This document shows, piece after piece, positions 50,370 to 58,973 of a stretch of DNA of 64,000 nucleotides. The stretch covers positions 1-64,000 of the forward strand of contig NZ_LQIW01000004.1 in assembly GCF_001500025.1 (NCBI RefSeq). Reading direction: 5' to 3'. Both the position numbers and the translations under genes were made by a program. The notes under the pieces are model-generated. The model was given only the letters and a program-made list of their open reading frames with translations. It had not been told where the DNA came from and did no database searches. The stretch comes from Mycobacterium sp. IS-1590 (GTDB lineage Bacteria; Actinomycetota; Actinomycetes; Mycobacteriales; Mycobacteriaceae). Every line of letters begins with the position of its first letter. Positions within the stretch are counted from its first letter, which is position 1.

Positions 50370-51119
50370 GTGACTCGGCAGAAGATCCTGATCACCGGCG
50401 CGAGCTCCGGACTGGGCGCCGGGATGGCCCGCGCATTCGCAGCGAAGGGTCGCGACCTGGCACTGTGCGCGCGGCGCATCGACCGACTCGATGAGCTCAA
50501 GGCCGAGCTGCTCGAGCGGCACCGCGGGATCAACATCGCTGTCGCCGCTCTCGACGTCAACGATCACGAGCAGGTGCCGAAGGTGTTTGCCGAGCTGCGC
50601 GACGAACTCGGCGGAATCGACCGCGTGATCGTCAACGCCGGTGTCGGCAAGGGTGCGCCGCTGGGTTCGGGCAAACTGTGGGCGAACAAGGCCACCATCG
50701 AAACGAATCTCGTTGCGGCGCTTGTCCAGATCGAGACAGCGCTCGAGATGTTCAAGAAGGCCGGCGGAGGGCATCTGGTACTGGTTTCGTCGGTTCTCGG
50801 TAACAAGGGCGTGCCCGGAGTCAAGGCGGCCTACGCCGCGAGCAAGGCCGGCGTGACGTCACTCGGGGAGTCCCTGCGCGCGGAGTACGGCCGCGGGCCC
50901 ATCAGGGTCACGGTGCTCGAACCGGGCTACATCGAGTCCGAGATGACGGCGAAATCCCAGACGACGACGCTGATGGTGGACAACGCGACCGGCGTGCGGG
51001 CGATGGTGGCCGCGATCGAACGCGAAAGTGGGCGCGCGGCGGTTCCGTGGTGGCCGTGGGCCCCGTTGGTCCAGGTACTTCGGGTGCTGCCGCCGCGACT
51101 GACCAAGCCGTTCGCCTGA
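50370..51119 (+). CDS. Short-chain dehydrogenase (Rv0945-like)
   Basis: 249 aa from GTG 50370. It has TGASSGLGAGMARAFA, NAGVG, the Ser of LVLVSSVLGN and YAASKAG. In M. tuberculosis the matching gene follows the Rv0944 glycosylase gene; here a hydrolase, a TetR gene and a chorismate mutase gene lie between them. Substrate unknown. Confidence 0.82.
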   Translation: MTRQKILITGASSGLGAGMARAFAAKGRDLALCARRIDRLDELKAELLERHRGINIAVAALDVNDHEQVPKVFAELRDELGGIDRVIVNAGVGKGAPLGSGKLWANKATIETNLVAALVQIETALEMFKKAGGGHLVLVSSVLGNKGVPGVKAAYAASKAGVTSLGESLRAEYGRGPIRVTVLEPGYIESEMTAKSQTTTLMVDNATGVRAMVAAIERESGRAAVPWWPWAPLVQVLRVLPPRLTKPFA

Positions 51120-51180
51120 GCCTCGGTGTAGAGGCTGGCGCTTGGGGGAACCCGAGCGCGAGTTCCTAGAGGAGGTTTCT

Positions 51181-52170
51181 ATGCGGGTGCTGGTGACCGG
51201 GGGTACCGGTTTTGTCGGGGCGTGGACGGCGAAAGCGGTGGCCGATGCGGGTCACCAGGTGAGGTTTCTGGTCCGCGATCCGGCACGGTTGAAGACGAGC
51301 GCCGCGCAGATCGGTGTCGCGACCGACGACTACGCCGTCGGCGACATCGCCGACGCCGAGTCGACGGCCGCCGCGATGGACGGCTGTGATGCGGTAATCC
51401 ACTCGGCGGCAATGGTTTCGGTCGACCCCCGGCAGGCCGACAAGATGCTGCGGACCAACCTCGACGGCGCCCACAACGTGTTGGGTGTGGCGGCCGAGCG
51501 CGGCCTCGACCCGATCATCCACGTCTCCAGTTTCACCGCCCTCTTCGATCCGGACTGCAGTGTTCTTCATGCCGACCTTCCGGTCGTGGGAGGCGCCGAC
51601 GGCTACGGGAAATCCAAGGCGGAGGTGGAGAAGTACGCGCGGGGACTCCAGGATGCGGGTGCTCCGGTGAGCATCACCTACCCGGGCATGGTGCTGGGTC
51701 CCCCGGCGGGCAACCAATTCGGTGAAGCGGCAGAAGGTGTTCAGGCCGCGGTCCAGATGCGCGGGGTGCCGGGCCGCGGTGCCGCGTGGATCGTGGTCGA
51801 TGTTCGAGACCTGGCTGCGTTGCATGCGGCACTGCTCGAGCCGGGCAAGGGGCCGCGCCGATACATGGCCGGGGGCAAGCGAGTACCGCTCGCCGACTTG
51901 GCATCGATGATCGGCAAGGCGGCGAACAAGTCTCTGCGCGTATACCCCGTGCCGGATGCGTTGCTGCGCAACCTCGGGAGGGTGGTCGACGTGGTGGGCC
52001 CACTCCTGCCCTTCGACGCGCCGGTCACCGCTGCGGCGATGCAGTATTACACGCAGATGCCGTCGTCGGATGATTCACCCAGCGAGACCGAACTGGGGGT
52101 CTCGTACCGCGATCCGCAGGAAACGCTGGCGGACACCGTTTCCGGGTTGAAACAAGTCGGAAGGCTGTGA
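51181..52170 (+). CDS. NAD-dependent epimerase/dehydratase family protein
   Basis: 329 aa from ATG 51181 with GAGGAGG upstream. Extended SDR motifs are VTGGTGFVGAWTAKA, IHVSSFTALF and YGKSKAEVEKYAR. The last residues (GVSYRDPQETLADTV) are typical of reductases acting on flavonoid-, sterol- or sugar-like ketones in mycobacteria. No exact substrate can be given. Confidence 0.8.
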   Translation: MRVLVTGGTGFVGAWTAKAVADAGHQVRFLVRDPARLKTSAAQIGVATDDYAVGDIADAESTAAAMDGCDAVIHSAAMVSVDPRQADKMLRTNLDGAHNVLGVAAERGLDPIIHVSSFTALFDPDCSVLHADLPVVGGADGYGKSKAEVEKYARGLQDAGAPVSITYPGMVLGPPAGNQFGEAAEGVQAAVQMRGVPGRGAAWIVVDVRDLAALHAALLEPGKGPRRYMAGGKRVPLADLASMIGKAANKSLRVYPVPDALLRNLGRVVDVVGPLLPFDAPVTAAAMQYYTQMPSSDDSPSETELGVSYRDPQETLADTVSGLKQVGRL

Positions 52171-52237
52171 CCGGGGCCTCATCAGCGGAGAAAGTTTGAA
52201 CGTTTCAGTAAGTCTCTGACGTGGTAGCCCTCAGAAC

Positions 52238-52615
52238 ATGAACATGAAACTGACGAAGATGATGCCCCTGTTGTTCTCGGGCGCCGCGGCAGTTGCATTC
52301 GCCGTCGCGCCGGTGGCCGGTGCGCAGCCGGCACCCCCTCCGTGTCTGAATGCCGACGGCACCCCGTGCGCCGTGACCGGCAACATCGACGCCTCTCCCG
52401 GTGGCGGTGCGGACGTGAACGTCCCCGGTGGTCCCCAAGGCACCGCTGATGGCGGCGGCGCCTCAGGTGTAATCCCTGGTGGACCCGGCGGTACGGCCGG
52501 ACCCGGTGGCGCCAGCGGGTCGCTGGCCCCGAACGGACCCGGCGGGACCGCCGGACCCGGTGGTGCGAGCGGATGCCTGCCGAACGTCGGCTGCATCAAC
52601 ATTCCCGCGCCGTAA
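52238..52615 (+). CDS. Exported Gly/Pro-rich repeat protein
   Basis: 125 aa. A signal peptide (MMPLLFSGAAAVAFAVAPVAGA) is followed by a cysteine pair (PPCLNADGTPC) and four imperfect GGPxGTAxGGGASG units of about 15 residues, then CLPNVGC. It is a member of the small secreted proteins common in mycobacteria; function unknown. Confidence 0.75.
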   Translation: MNMKLTKMMPLLFSGAAAVAFAVAPVAGAQPAPPPCLNADGTPCAVTGNIDASPGGGADVNVPGGPQGTADGGGASGVIPGGPGGTAGPGGASGSLAPNGPGGTAGPGGASGCLPNVGCINIPAP

Positions 52616-52789
52616 CCACTAGCCAACCTCATCCAGCGCCCAGCCACGCGGCGCACGCTCCTCGCCGAGCGTGCGCCGCGTTGCTCTGTGTCCGGCCTCG
52701 GGGTCCTGCGCGCAAGCGCCGGACGACCCGGGCCGGGGCGAGAAGCTGCGTCGGTAGAGTCGTCGGCGACAGCCGTAGAAAGGAATCCG

Positions 52790-53155
52790 ATGCTCGCCCT
52801 GACCACCTGGACCGGAGGACTGCTCGTCGCGACAGGGGTGATCGCGTACATCGTCAGCGGAATGGTCAGCGTCACCGCGCTCATTCCGACATTCGTCGGC
52901 ATCGCGCTGCTCATCGCCGCGCTCATCGGGCGTCGCTCCGACCGGGCGCGCCAGCACGCGACGCATGCCGCCCTCGCGATCGCGCTGCTCGCCGCGCTCG
53001 GTGCGCTGCGTAACGTGTTCGGTCTGGGCGACGTCTTCGCAGGCACGGCGGAGCGACCCGCGGCCGTCATCACGAGCACCATCATGTTCGTTCTGTTGCT
53101 CGTGTATCTGATCGCCGGCGTGCGCTCGTTCGTGAAAGCCCGCGCCGCGCGCTGA
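52790..53155 (+). CDS. Four-helix membrane protein (121 aa)
   Basis: ATG 52790 has AAAGGA upstream. Four hydrophobic segments (GGLLVATGVIAYIVSG, LIPTFVGIALLIAALIG, HAALAIALLAALGALRN, ITSTIMFVLLLVYLIAGV). The family is not recognised with confidence. It is convergent with pgi, with one base between the stops. Confidence 0.7.
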   Translation: MLALTTWTGGLLVATGVIAYIVSGMVSVTALIPTFVGIALLIAALIGRRSDRARQHATHAALAIALLAALGALRNVFGLGDVFAGTAERPAAVITSTIMFVLLLVYLIAGVRSFVKARAAR

Positions 53156-53156
53156 G

Positions 53157-54833
53157 TCAGGCCGACCGGCCGCGCTCGCTACGGTACCTGCGCACCAACG
53201 CGTCGGTCGAGGAGTCCGACTGTTCGGCCGGCGAGTCGTCGGCGGTGATGACCGGTAGCAGCGCCTTGGCCTGCGTCTTGCCGAGTTCGACACCCCACTG
53301 GTCGAACGAGTCGATACCCCACACGACTCCCTCGGTGAACACCTGGTGCTCGTAGAGAGCGATCAACTGTCCGAGCACCGACGGGGTCAGCCGGGTCGCG
53401 AGGATCGACGTGCTGGGCCGGTTACCGGGCATCACCTTGTGCGGCACCACATTCGACGGTGTGCCCTCTGGAATGTCCCGGGCGATCTCGGCTGCATCTC
53501 TTCCGAACGCCAACACCTGTGTCTGCGCGAAGAAGTTGCTCATCAACAGGTCGTGCATGCTGCCCTTACCGTCGGCGGTCGGCAGGTCGTCGGTGGGTTG
53601 GGAGAACGCGATGAAGTCGGCGGGCACCAGACGCGTGCCCTGATGCAACAGTTGATAGAACGCGTGCTGACCGTTGGTTCCCGGCTCGCCCCAGAAGATC
53701 TCACCGGTGCTGGTGGTGACCGGCGTACCGTCGGCGCGCACCGATTTACCGTTCGACTCCATCGTCAGCTGCTGTAGATATGCGGCGAAGCGGGACAGAT
53801 CATTCGAATACGGCAGCACCGCGCGGGTTTCGGCGCCGAAGAACTCGTTGTACCAGAGCCCTATCATGCCGAGCAGCACCGGTACGTTCGATTCCAGGGG
53901 CGCAGTGCGGAAGTGCTCGTCGACGAGGTGGAACCCGGACAGGAACTCGGCGAACCGCTCGCGGCCGATCACCGCCATGACGCTCAAACCGATTGCGCTG
54001 TCGACCGAATACCGTCCGCCGACCCAGTCCCAGAATCCGAACATGTTCTCGGTGTTGATGCCGAAATCGTCGACCAGCTTCTTGTTCGTCGAGACCGCCA
54101 CGAAGTGGCGTGAAACCGCGGCGTCTCCCAGGGTTTCGGTCAGCCAGCGACGCGCCGCCGTCGCGTTGGTCAACGTCTCGAGCGTCGAGAACGTCTTCGA
54201 CGCGACGATGAAAAGCGTTGTCGCAGGGTCGAGTCCGTCGAGTTTGGCCACCAGGTCGGCCGGGTCGACGTTGGAGACGAACCGCGCCGAGATGCCGGCG
54301 TCGGCGTAGTGCCGTAACGCTAGGGTGGCCATCGCCGGTCCGAGGTCTGAGCCGCCGATGCCGATGTTGACGACGGTCGTGATGGCCTTACCCGTCGCGC
54401 CGGTCCATTCGCCGCTACGCAACCGGTCGGTGAAGTCGCCCATCTTGTCGAGCACCTCGTGCACGTCGGCGACGACGTCTTGCCCGTCGACGGCCAGCTC
54501 GGCGCCGCGCGGCAACCGCAACGCCGTATGCAGCACGGCGCGATCCTCGGAGGTGTTGATGTGCACGCCGGAGAACATCGCGTCGCGCCTCTGCTCCAGG
54601 CGTGCGGCGCGGGCCAGGTCCACCAGCAGGTTCAGCGTCTCGCGCGTGACCCGGTGCTTGCTGTAGTCGATGTAGAGGTCGCCGACCGTCGTCGCCAACT
54701 CGGTGCCGCGGGCCGGATCCTCGGCGAACAACTCGCGCAGGTGTCTAGCGCCGATCTCGTCGTGATGCCGCTGCAACGCCTGCCACGCCGGAGTGGAGGT
54801 GATATCGGGTATCTGGTCGGGGTCGGCACTCAT
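53157..54833 (-). CDS. pgi: Glucose-6-phosphate isomerase
   Basis: 558 aa from ATG 54833. Signatures are [47 protein letters not shown] and [11 protein letters not shown]. It interconverts glucose-6-phosphate and fructose-6-phosphate in the cytoplasm. It occupies the same place as Rv0946c. Confidence 0.96.
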   Translation of the reverse strand: MSADPDQIPDITSTPAWQALQRHHDEIGARHLRELFAEDPARGTELATTVGDLYIDYSKHRVTRETLNLLVDLARAARLEQRRDAMFSGVHINTSEDRAVLHTALRLPRGAELAVDGQDVVADVHEVLDKMGDFTDRLRSGEWTGATGKAITTVVNIGIGGSDLGPAMATLALRHYADAGISARFVSNVDPADLVAKLDGLDPATTLFIVASKTFSTLETLTNATAARRWLTETLGDAAVSRHFVAVSTNKKLVDDFGINTENMFGFWDWVGGRYSVDSAIGLSVMAVIGRERFAEFLSGFHLVDEHFRTAPLESNVPVLLGMIGLWYNEFFGAETRAVLPYSNDLSRFAAYLQQLTMESNGKSVRADGTPVTTSTGEIFWGEPGTNGQHAFYQLLHQGTRLVPADFIAFSQPTDDLPTADGKGSMHDLLMSNFFAQTQVLAFGRDAAEIARDIPEGTPSNVVPHKVMPGNRPSTSILATRLTPSVLGQLIALYEHQVFTEGVVWGIDSFDQWGVELGKTQAKALLPVITADDSPAEQSDSSTDALVRRYRSERGRSA

Positions 54834-54881
54834 GAACACGACCCTAGTGCGGTGAAATGACCAAAGGTGTACAGAAGAGTT

Positions 54882-56330
54882 ATGGATACCGCCAAGCTGT
54901 TGTCGTCAGTGCCCACCGGACTGTGGATCGGCGGTGAGGAACGCGCCGGCTCGTCCACCTTCGATGTGCTCGACCCGTCCGACGACTCCGTGATCACGTC
55001 CGTCGCCGACGCGACCGCCGATGATGCGATCGCCGCGCTCGACGCCGCCTGCGCCGTGCAGGCCGAGTGGGCTGCCACCGCCCCGCGCGAACGCGGCGAG
55101 ATCCTGCGCGCGGTGTTCGAGAAGATCACCGAACGCGCCGAGGACATCGCCACGCTGATGACCCTGGAGATGGGCAAGGTGCTGCGCGAGAGCATGGGCG
55201 AGGTCACCTACGGCGGGGAGTTCTTTCGCTGGTTCTCCGAGGAGGCGGTGCGCATCGCGGGCCGCTACACGCCCAGCCCCGCGGGCAGCGGTCGCGTCCT
55301 GGTCACCAAGCAGCCGGTCGGTCCGTGCTATGCGATCACGCCGTGGAACTTCCCACTGGCGATGGGCACCCGCAAGATCGGGCCCGCCTTCGCCGCCGGT
55401 TGCACGATGATCGTCAAGCCCGCGCAGGAGACGCCCTTGACGATGCTGTTGCTGGCCAAGCTGATGGACGAGGCGGGCCTGCCCAAGGGGGTGCTCTCGG
55501 TGCTTCCGACGAAGAACCCCGGTGACGTCACCGCCGCGCTCATCGACGACGGCCGGTTGCGCAAGCTGACCTTCACCGGTTCCACCGGGGTGGGCAAGGC
55601 GCTGGTCAAGCAGTCGGCCGACAAACTGCTGCGCACCTCGATGGAACTGGGCGGCAACGCTCCGTTCGTGGTGTTCGACGACGCCGACGTCGATGCCGCG
55701 GTGGAGGGCGCCATCCTGGCCAAGATGCGCAACGGCGGGGAGGCCTGCACCGCGGCCAACCGTTTCCACGTCGCGAACTCGGTGCGCGAGGAGTTCACCG
55801 ACAAACTGGTCAAGCGGATGAGCGAGTTCACCCTCGGCAAGGGCATCGACGAGGCTTCCACGCTGGGACCGCTGATCAACGCCAAACAGGTCGCCACGGT
55901 CGAAGACCTGGTGTCCGATGCGGTCTCCCGCGGGGCGAAGGTCGCGGTCGGCGGCGTCGCTCCCGGCGGCCCGGGCAACTTCTATCCGGCGACGGTGCTG
56001 GCCGATGTGCCTGCCGACGCGCGCATCCTCTCCGAGGAGGTGTTCGGGCCCGTCGCGCCCATCACCGGATTCGACACCGAGGAAGAGGGCATCGCGGCGG
56101 CCAACGACACCGAGTACGGCCTGGCGGCCTACGTCTACACGCAGTCGCTGGACCGTGCGCTGCGCGTCGCCGACGCGATCGAGTCGGGCATGGTCGGCAT
56201 CAACCGCGGCGTGATCTCCGACCCGGCCGCACCGTTCGGCGGCGTCAAGGAGTCCGGCTTCGGCCGGGAGGGTGGCTTCGAAGGTATGGAGGAGTACCTC
56301 GAGGTCAAGTACATCGCGTTGACGAAGTAG
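54882..56330 (+). CDS. NAD(P)-dependent aldehyde dehydrogenase, succinate-semialdehyde type
   Basis: 482 aa from ATG 54882. It shows [33 protein letters not shown], the catalytic Glu in [12 protein letters not shown], the Cys in [14 protein letters not shown], and an end ([22 protein letters not shown]) typical of GabD-like enzymes. It would oxidise succinate semialdehyde to succinate, feeding the citrate cycle, though other aldehydes are possible. Confidence 0.85.
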   Translation: MDTAKLLSSVPTGLWIGGEERAGSSTFDVLDPSDDSVITSVADATADDAIAALDAACAVQAEWAATAPRERGEILRAVFEKITERAEDIATLMTLEMGKVLRESMGEVTYGGEFFRWFSEEAVRIAGRYTPSPAGSGRVLVTKQPVGPCYAITPWNFPLAMGTRKIGPAFAAGCTMIVKPAQETPLTMLLLAKLMDEAGLPKGVLSVLPTKNPGDVTAALIDDGRLRKLTFTGSTGVGKALVKQSADKLLRTSMELGGNAPFVVFDDADVDAAVEGAILAKMRNGGEACTAANRFHVANSVREEFTDKLVKRMSEFTLGKGIDEASTLGPLINAKQVATVEDLVSDAVSRGAKVAVGGVAPGGPGNFYPATVLADVPADARILSEEVFGPVAPITGFDTEEEGIAAANDTEYGLAAYVYTQSLDRALRVADAIESGMVGINRGVISDPAAPFGGVKESGFGREGGFEGMEEYLEVKYIALTK

Positions 56331-56388
56331 CTCGACACGCCGCCGCGCCTGCCGCGGCACGTCCGTTCGCACGGGCAAGATTTCGCAA

Positions 56389-58389
56389 GTGAACGCGCGT
56401 CGCTCCGTCGCGCCCGCTGATCGCCGCCCGCTGTCAGTACATCCCTCCTCGCGTGCGCGTCGGCGTGGCGAGATCCCCGCCCTCGACGGCATCCGCGCCG
56501 TCGCCGTCGCGCTCGTGCTCGCCGACCACGGCGGGCTCCCCGGCGTCGACGGTGGCTTCCTCGGCGTCGACGTGTTCTTCGTGCTCAGCGGTTTCCTGAT
56601 CACCTCGCTGCTGCTCGACGAGCACACACGTACCGGGCGAATCCGACTGCGCGACTTCTGGATCCGTCGCGCCCGCAGACTGCTACCCGCCCTGCTGGTG
56701 ATGGTGCTCGCGGTGGTGGCGGCGCGGGATTTCTTCTCGACGGAGGCGATCGCCAGCCTGCGCGACGACGCCGTCGCCTCGTTCTTCTGGGTGGCCAACT
56801 GGGCGTTCGTCGCCCAGCACACCGACTACTTCTCCCACGGCGCGCCCCCGTCGCCGCTGCAGCACACCTGGTCGCTGGGCGTGGAGGAGCAGTACTACCT
56901 GCTCTGGCCGCTGCTGCTGATCGCCCTCGCGTTCGTGTTCTGCCGTCGCGACCCGGCACATCTGCGGTGGGCCGTATTGGGCCTGGCCACCACGGGTGCG
57001 ATCGCCTCGGCCGCGGCGGCCATCGTCTTCGTCGACGACGGAACCCTGAACCGGATCTACTTCGGCACCGACACCCGCGCCCAGGCGCTGCTCGTCGGGG
57101 CGGCGGCGGCCGCCCTGCTGGTGCGGGACTGGACCACCGTGACGCTCGCCGGGCCGGTGATCAGGACGCGATGGCTGCGCGGGGTCGCCCGGGTCGTGTC
57201 CGTGGCCGGCGTCGTCGTGCTCGGTTTCGCGGTGCACATGGCGACCGGCAGCGCCGGCGACTTCCGCAATGGTCTGCTGATCATCGTCGCGCTCGCCGCC
57301 GCCTGCGTGATCGGTTCGGTGGCGATGGATCAGGAGGGTCCGGTCGCGCGCGTGCTGGCGTGGCGGCCGCTGGTGTGGCTGGGCGCGATCTCCTACGGCG
57401 TCTACCTGTGGCACTGGCCGATCTTTTTGGCGGTCAACGGCGAACACACCGGATGGTCCGGCTGGTCGCTGTTCGCGCTGCGGTGTGCGGTGACGCTGGC
57501 GATGGCGGCGCTGTCGTGGTGGCTGCTCGAACAGCCCATTCGACGTTGGCGGCCGGTGATCGTGCCGATGCTGCCGTTGGCCGGTGCGACGGCCGCCACC
57601 GCCGCGGTGATCACGATGACGGTGCTGCCGGTCGGCGTGCCGGCGGGACCGCCGACGGAGGACCCGAGCATCGACTCCGCGGCGCTGGTCGCGCCGGAGG
57701 TGCCGATCCAGGTGCAGCGGCACACCAGTCGCGAACCGAACACCAGGACGGTCGCGGTGTTCGGCGACTCGGTGGCATGGACCTTGATGCGCTACCTGCC
57801 GGAGACGCCGGGGCTGCGATTCACCGACTACACGACGATCGGATGCGGCATCGCCCGCGGCGGACCGTACCGCTATGTCGGTCAGACGCTGAACCAGAAA
57901 CCCGCGTGCGACTCGTGGCCGAGCAGATGGTCGGAGCGGGTCAAGCACGACCGCCCGGACGTGGTGCTGCTGATCGTCGGTCGCTGGGAGGTCGTCGACC
58001 GGATGAACGAAGGCCGATGGTCCCACATCGGCGAGCCGACCTACGACGCCTACCTGCGCGCCGAACTCAACCGCGCGCTCGACATCCTGTCCTCGACCGG
58101 CGCGCGCGTCGTCGTCACGACCGAGCCCTACAACCGTCGCGCAGAGAAACGCGACGGCAGCCTGTATCCGGAAGACGATCCCGACCGGGTCGACGACTGG
58201 AATGCGTTGCTGCGCAGCGCCGTCAAGTACCGCACGAACGTCACCGTGCTCGACCTGAACCGCAAGCTCGGCCCGAACGGCGGCTACACCAATTGGATCG
58301 ACGGCATCCGCATCCGTAGCGACGGAGTGCATCCCACGCCGGAAGCGGTCGAGTGGTTGACGCCGTGGCTGACCGACGCGCTGCGCTGA
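56389..58389 (+). CDS. Acyltransferase-3 / SGNH-type envelope acyltransferase
   Basis: 666 aa from GTG 56389. The N-terminal 370 residues are the OafA-like membrane domain (PALDGIRAVAVALVLADHGG with its His, VDVFFVLSGFLI, WSLGVEEQYYLLWPL) with about ten helices. The C-terminal 230 residues are an extracytoplasmic SGNH domain (VFGDSVAWTL, then DGVHPTPEAVEWL with Asp and His). Such proteins O-acylate envelope glycans or glycolipids. The acceptor is unknown. Confidence 0.88.
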   Translation: MNARRSVAPADRRPLSVHPSSRARRRGEIPALDGIRAVAVALVLADHGGLPGVDGGFLGVDVFFVLSGFLITSLLLDEHTRTGRIRLRDFWIRRARRLLPALLVMVLAVVAARDFFSTEAIASLRDDAVASFFWVANWAFVAQHTDYFSHGAPPSPLQHTWSLGVEEQYYLLWPLLLIALAFVFCRRDPAHLRWAVLGLATTGAIASAAAAIVFVDDGTLNRIYFGTDTRAQALLVGAAAAALLVRDWTTVTLAGPVIRTRWLRGVARVVSVAGVVVLGFAVHMATGSAGDFRNGLLIIVALAAACVIGSVAMDQEGPVARVLAWRPLVWLGAISYGVYLWHWPIFLAVNGEHTGWSGWSLFALRCAVTLAMAALSWWLLEQPIRRWRPVIVPMLPLAGATAATAAVITMTVLPVGVPAGPPTEDPSIDSAALVAPEVPIQVQRHTSREPNTRTVAVFGDSVAWTLMRYLPETPGLRFTDYTTIGCGIARGGPYRYVGQTLNQKPACDSWPSRWSERVKHDRPDVVLLIVGRWEVVDRMNEGRWSHIGEPTYDAYLRAELNRALDILSSTGARVVVTTEPYNRRAEKRDGSLYPEDDPDRVDDWNALLRSAVKYRTNVTVLDLNRKLGPNGGYTNWIDGIRIRSDGVHPTPEAVEWLTPWLTDALR

Positions 58390-58392
58390 AGG

Positions 58393-58656
58393 TCAGTGGC
58401 CGAGGCGACCGCGGCCCAGCCGCAGCAACAGCATCGCGAGGTCTTTGCCGTCGGGGCCGAGTTCGCTGTAGCGCTCGATCACCTTCATCTCGCGGCTGTG
58501 CACCAGGCGGGTGCCACCGGAGGCCATCCTGGCCTGACCGATCAACTTCGACACCTCGGTGCGGCGCTTCACGGCCGCCAGTATCTCGGCGTCCAGCCGG
58601 TCGATCTCCCGGCGCAGGTCATCGATATCGGGCACAGTCTCGGTTCCGGTCGTCAT
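58393..58656 (-). CDS. Cytosolic chorismate mutase (Rv0948c-like)
   Basis: 87 aa from ATG 58656, with GAGGCGG upstream (a GTG at 58665 would add three codons). It is one AroQ-type helix hairpin (DIDDLRREIDRLDAEILAAVKRRTEVSKLIGQARM, then RLVHSREMKVIERYSELG). In M. tuberculosis the small enzyme is activated by the DAHP synthase AroG. It lies between the acyltransferase and uvrD1, as in Rv0948c-Rv0949. Confidence 0.92.
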   Translation of the reverse strand: MTTGTETVPDIDDLRREIDRLDAEILAAVKRRTEVSKLIGQARMASGGTRLVHSREMKVIERYSELGPDGKDLAMLLLRLGRGRLGH

Positions 58657-58973
58657 GGGTTTCACCGCCTCGTCGTGTGGGATCCAGGTCTCGTCGTCGT
58701 CCGGTCCTCGGCCTCACACAAGAGACGAGCCGCGGGTCTGTTGAGCGGTCCGCGGAGCTCTTGGGAGCCAGCTAGACCACGGGCACCGCGGATCGGTACC
58801 CGTAGGTGAATCGCTGTTTGCTGAGCACGGGACAAAGTGTGCCACCAAACGCTGCGCCAGCGCAAAGGCGTCCGTGGTTCGAGCGTGGGGGTCAATACGC
58901 GGTTCGACCGGTGAGGTCGATGCGCGGTTCGACCGCGGGACTGTCCCCGCACGGCGGTAAGTTCGACACTGAC
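58657..58973. promoter_or_regulatory. Intergenic region before uvrD1
   Basis: 317 nt between divergent chorismate mutase and helicase genes. It holds two direct copies of CGCGGTTCGACCG (58898-58910 and 58923-58935), 25 nt apart, shortly before the helicase ATG. I see no LexA consensus and no extra gene; longer helicase starts would run through the repeats. Confidence 0.45.

Noticed and set aside
54906..56822. 638-codon open frame on the minus strand
   Set aside because: Antisense to the aldehyde dehydrogenase and part of the acyltransferase gene, both with complete family motifs.
56683..58332. 549-codon open frame on the minus strand
   Set aside because: Antisense shadow of the acyltransferase-3/SGNH gene, with low-complexity His/Arg-rich translation.
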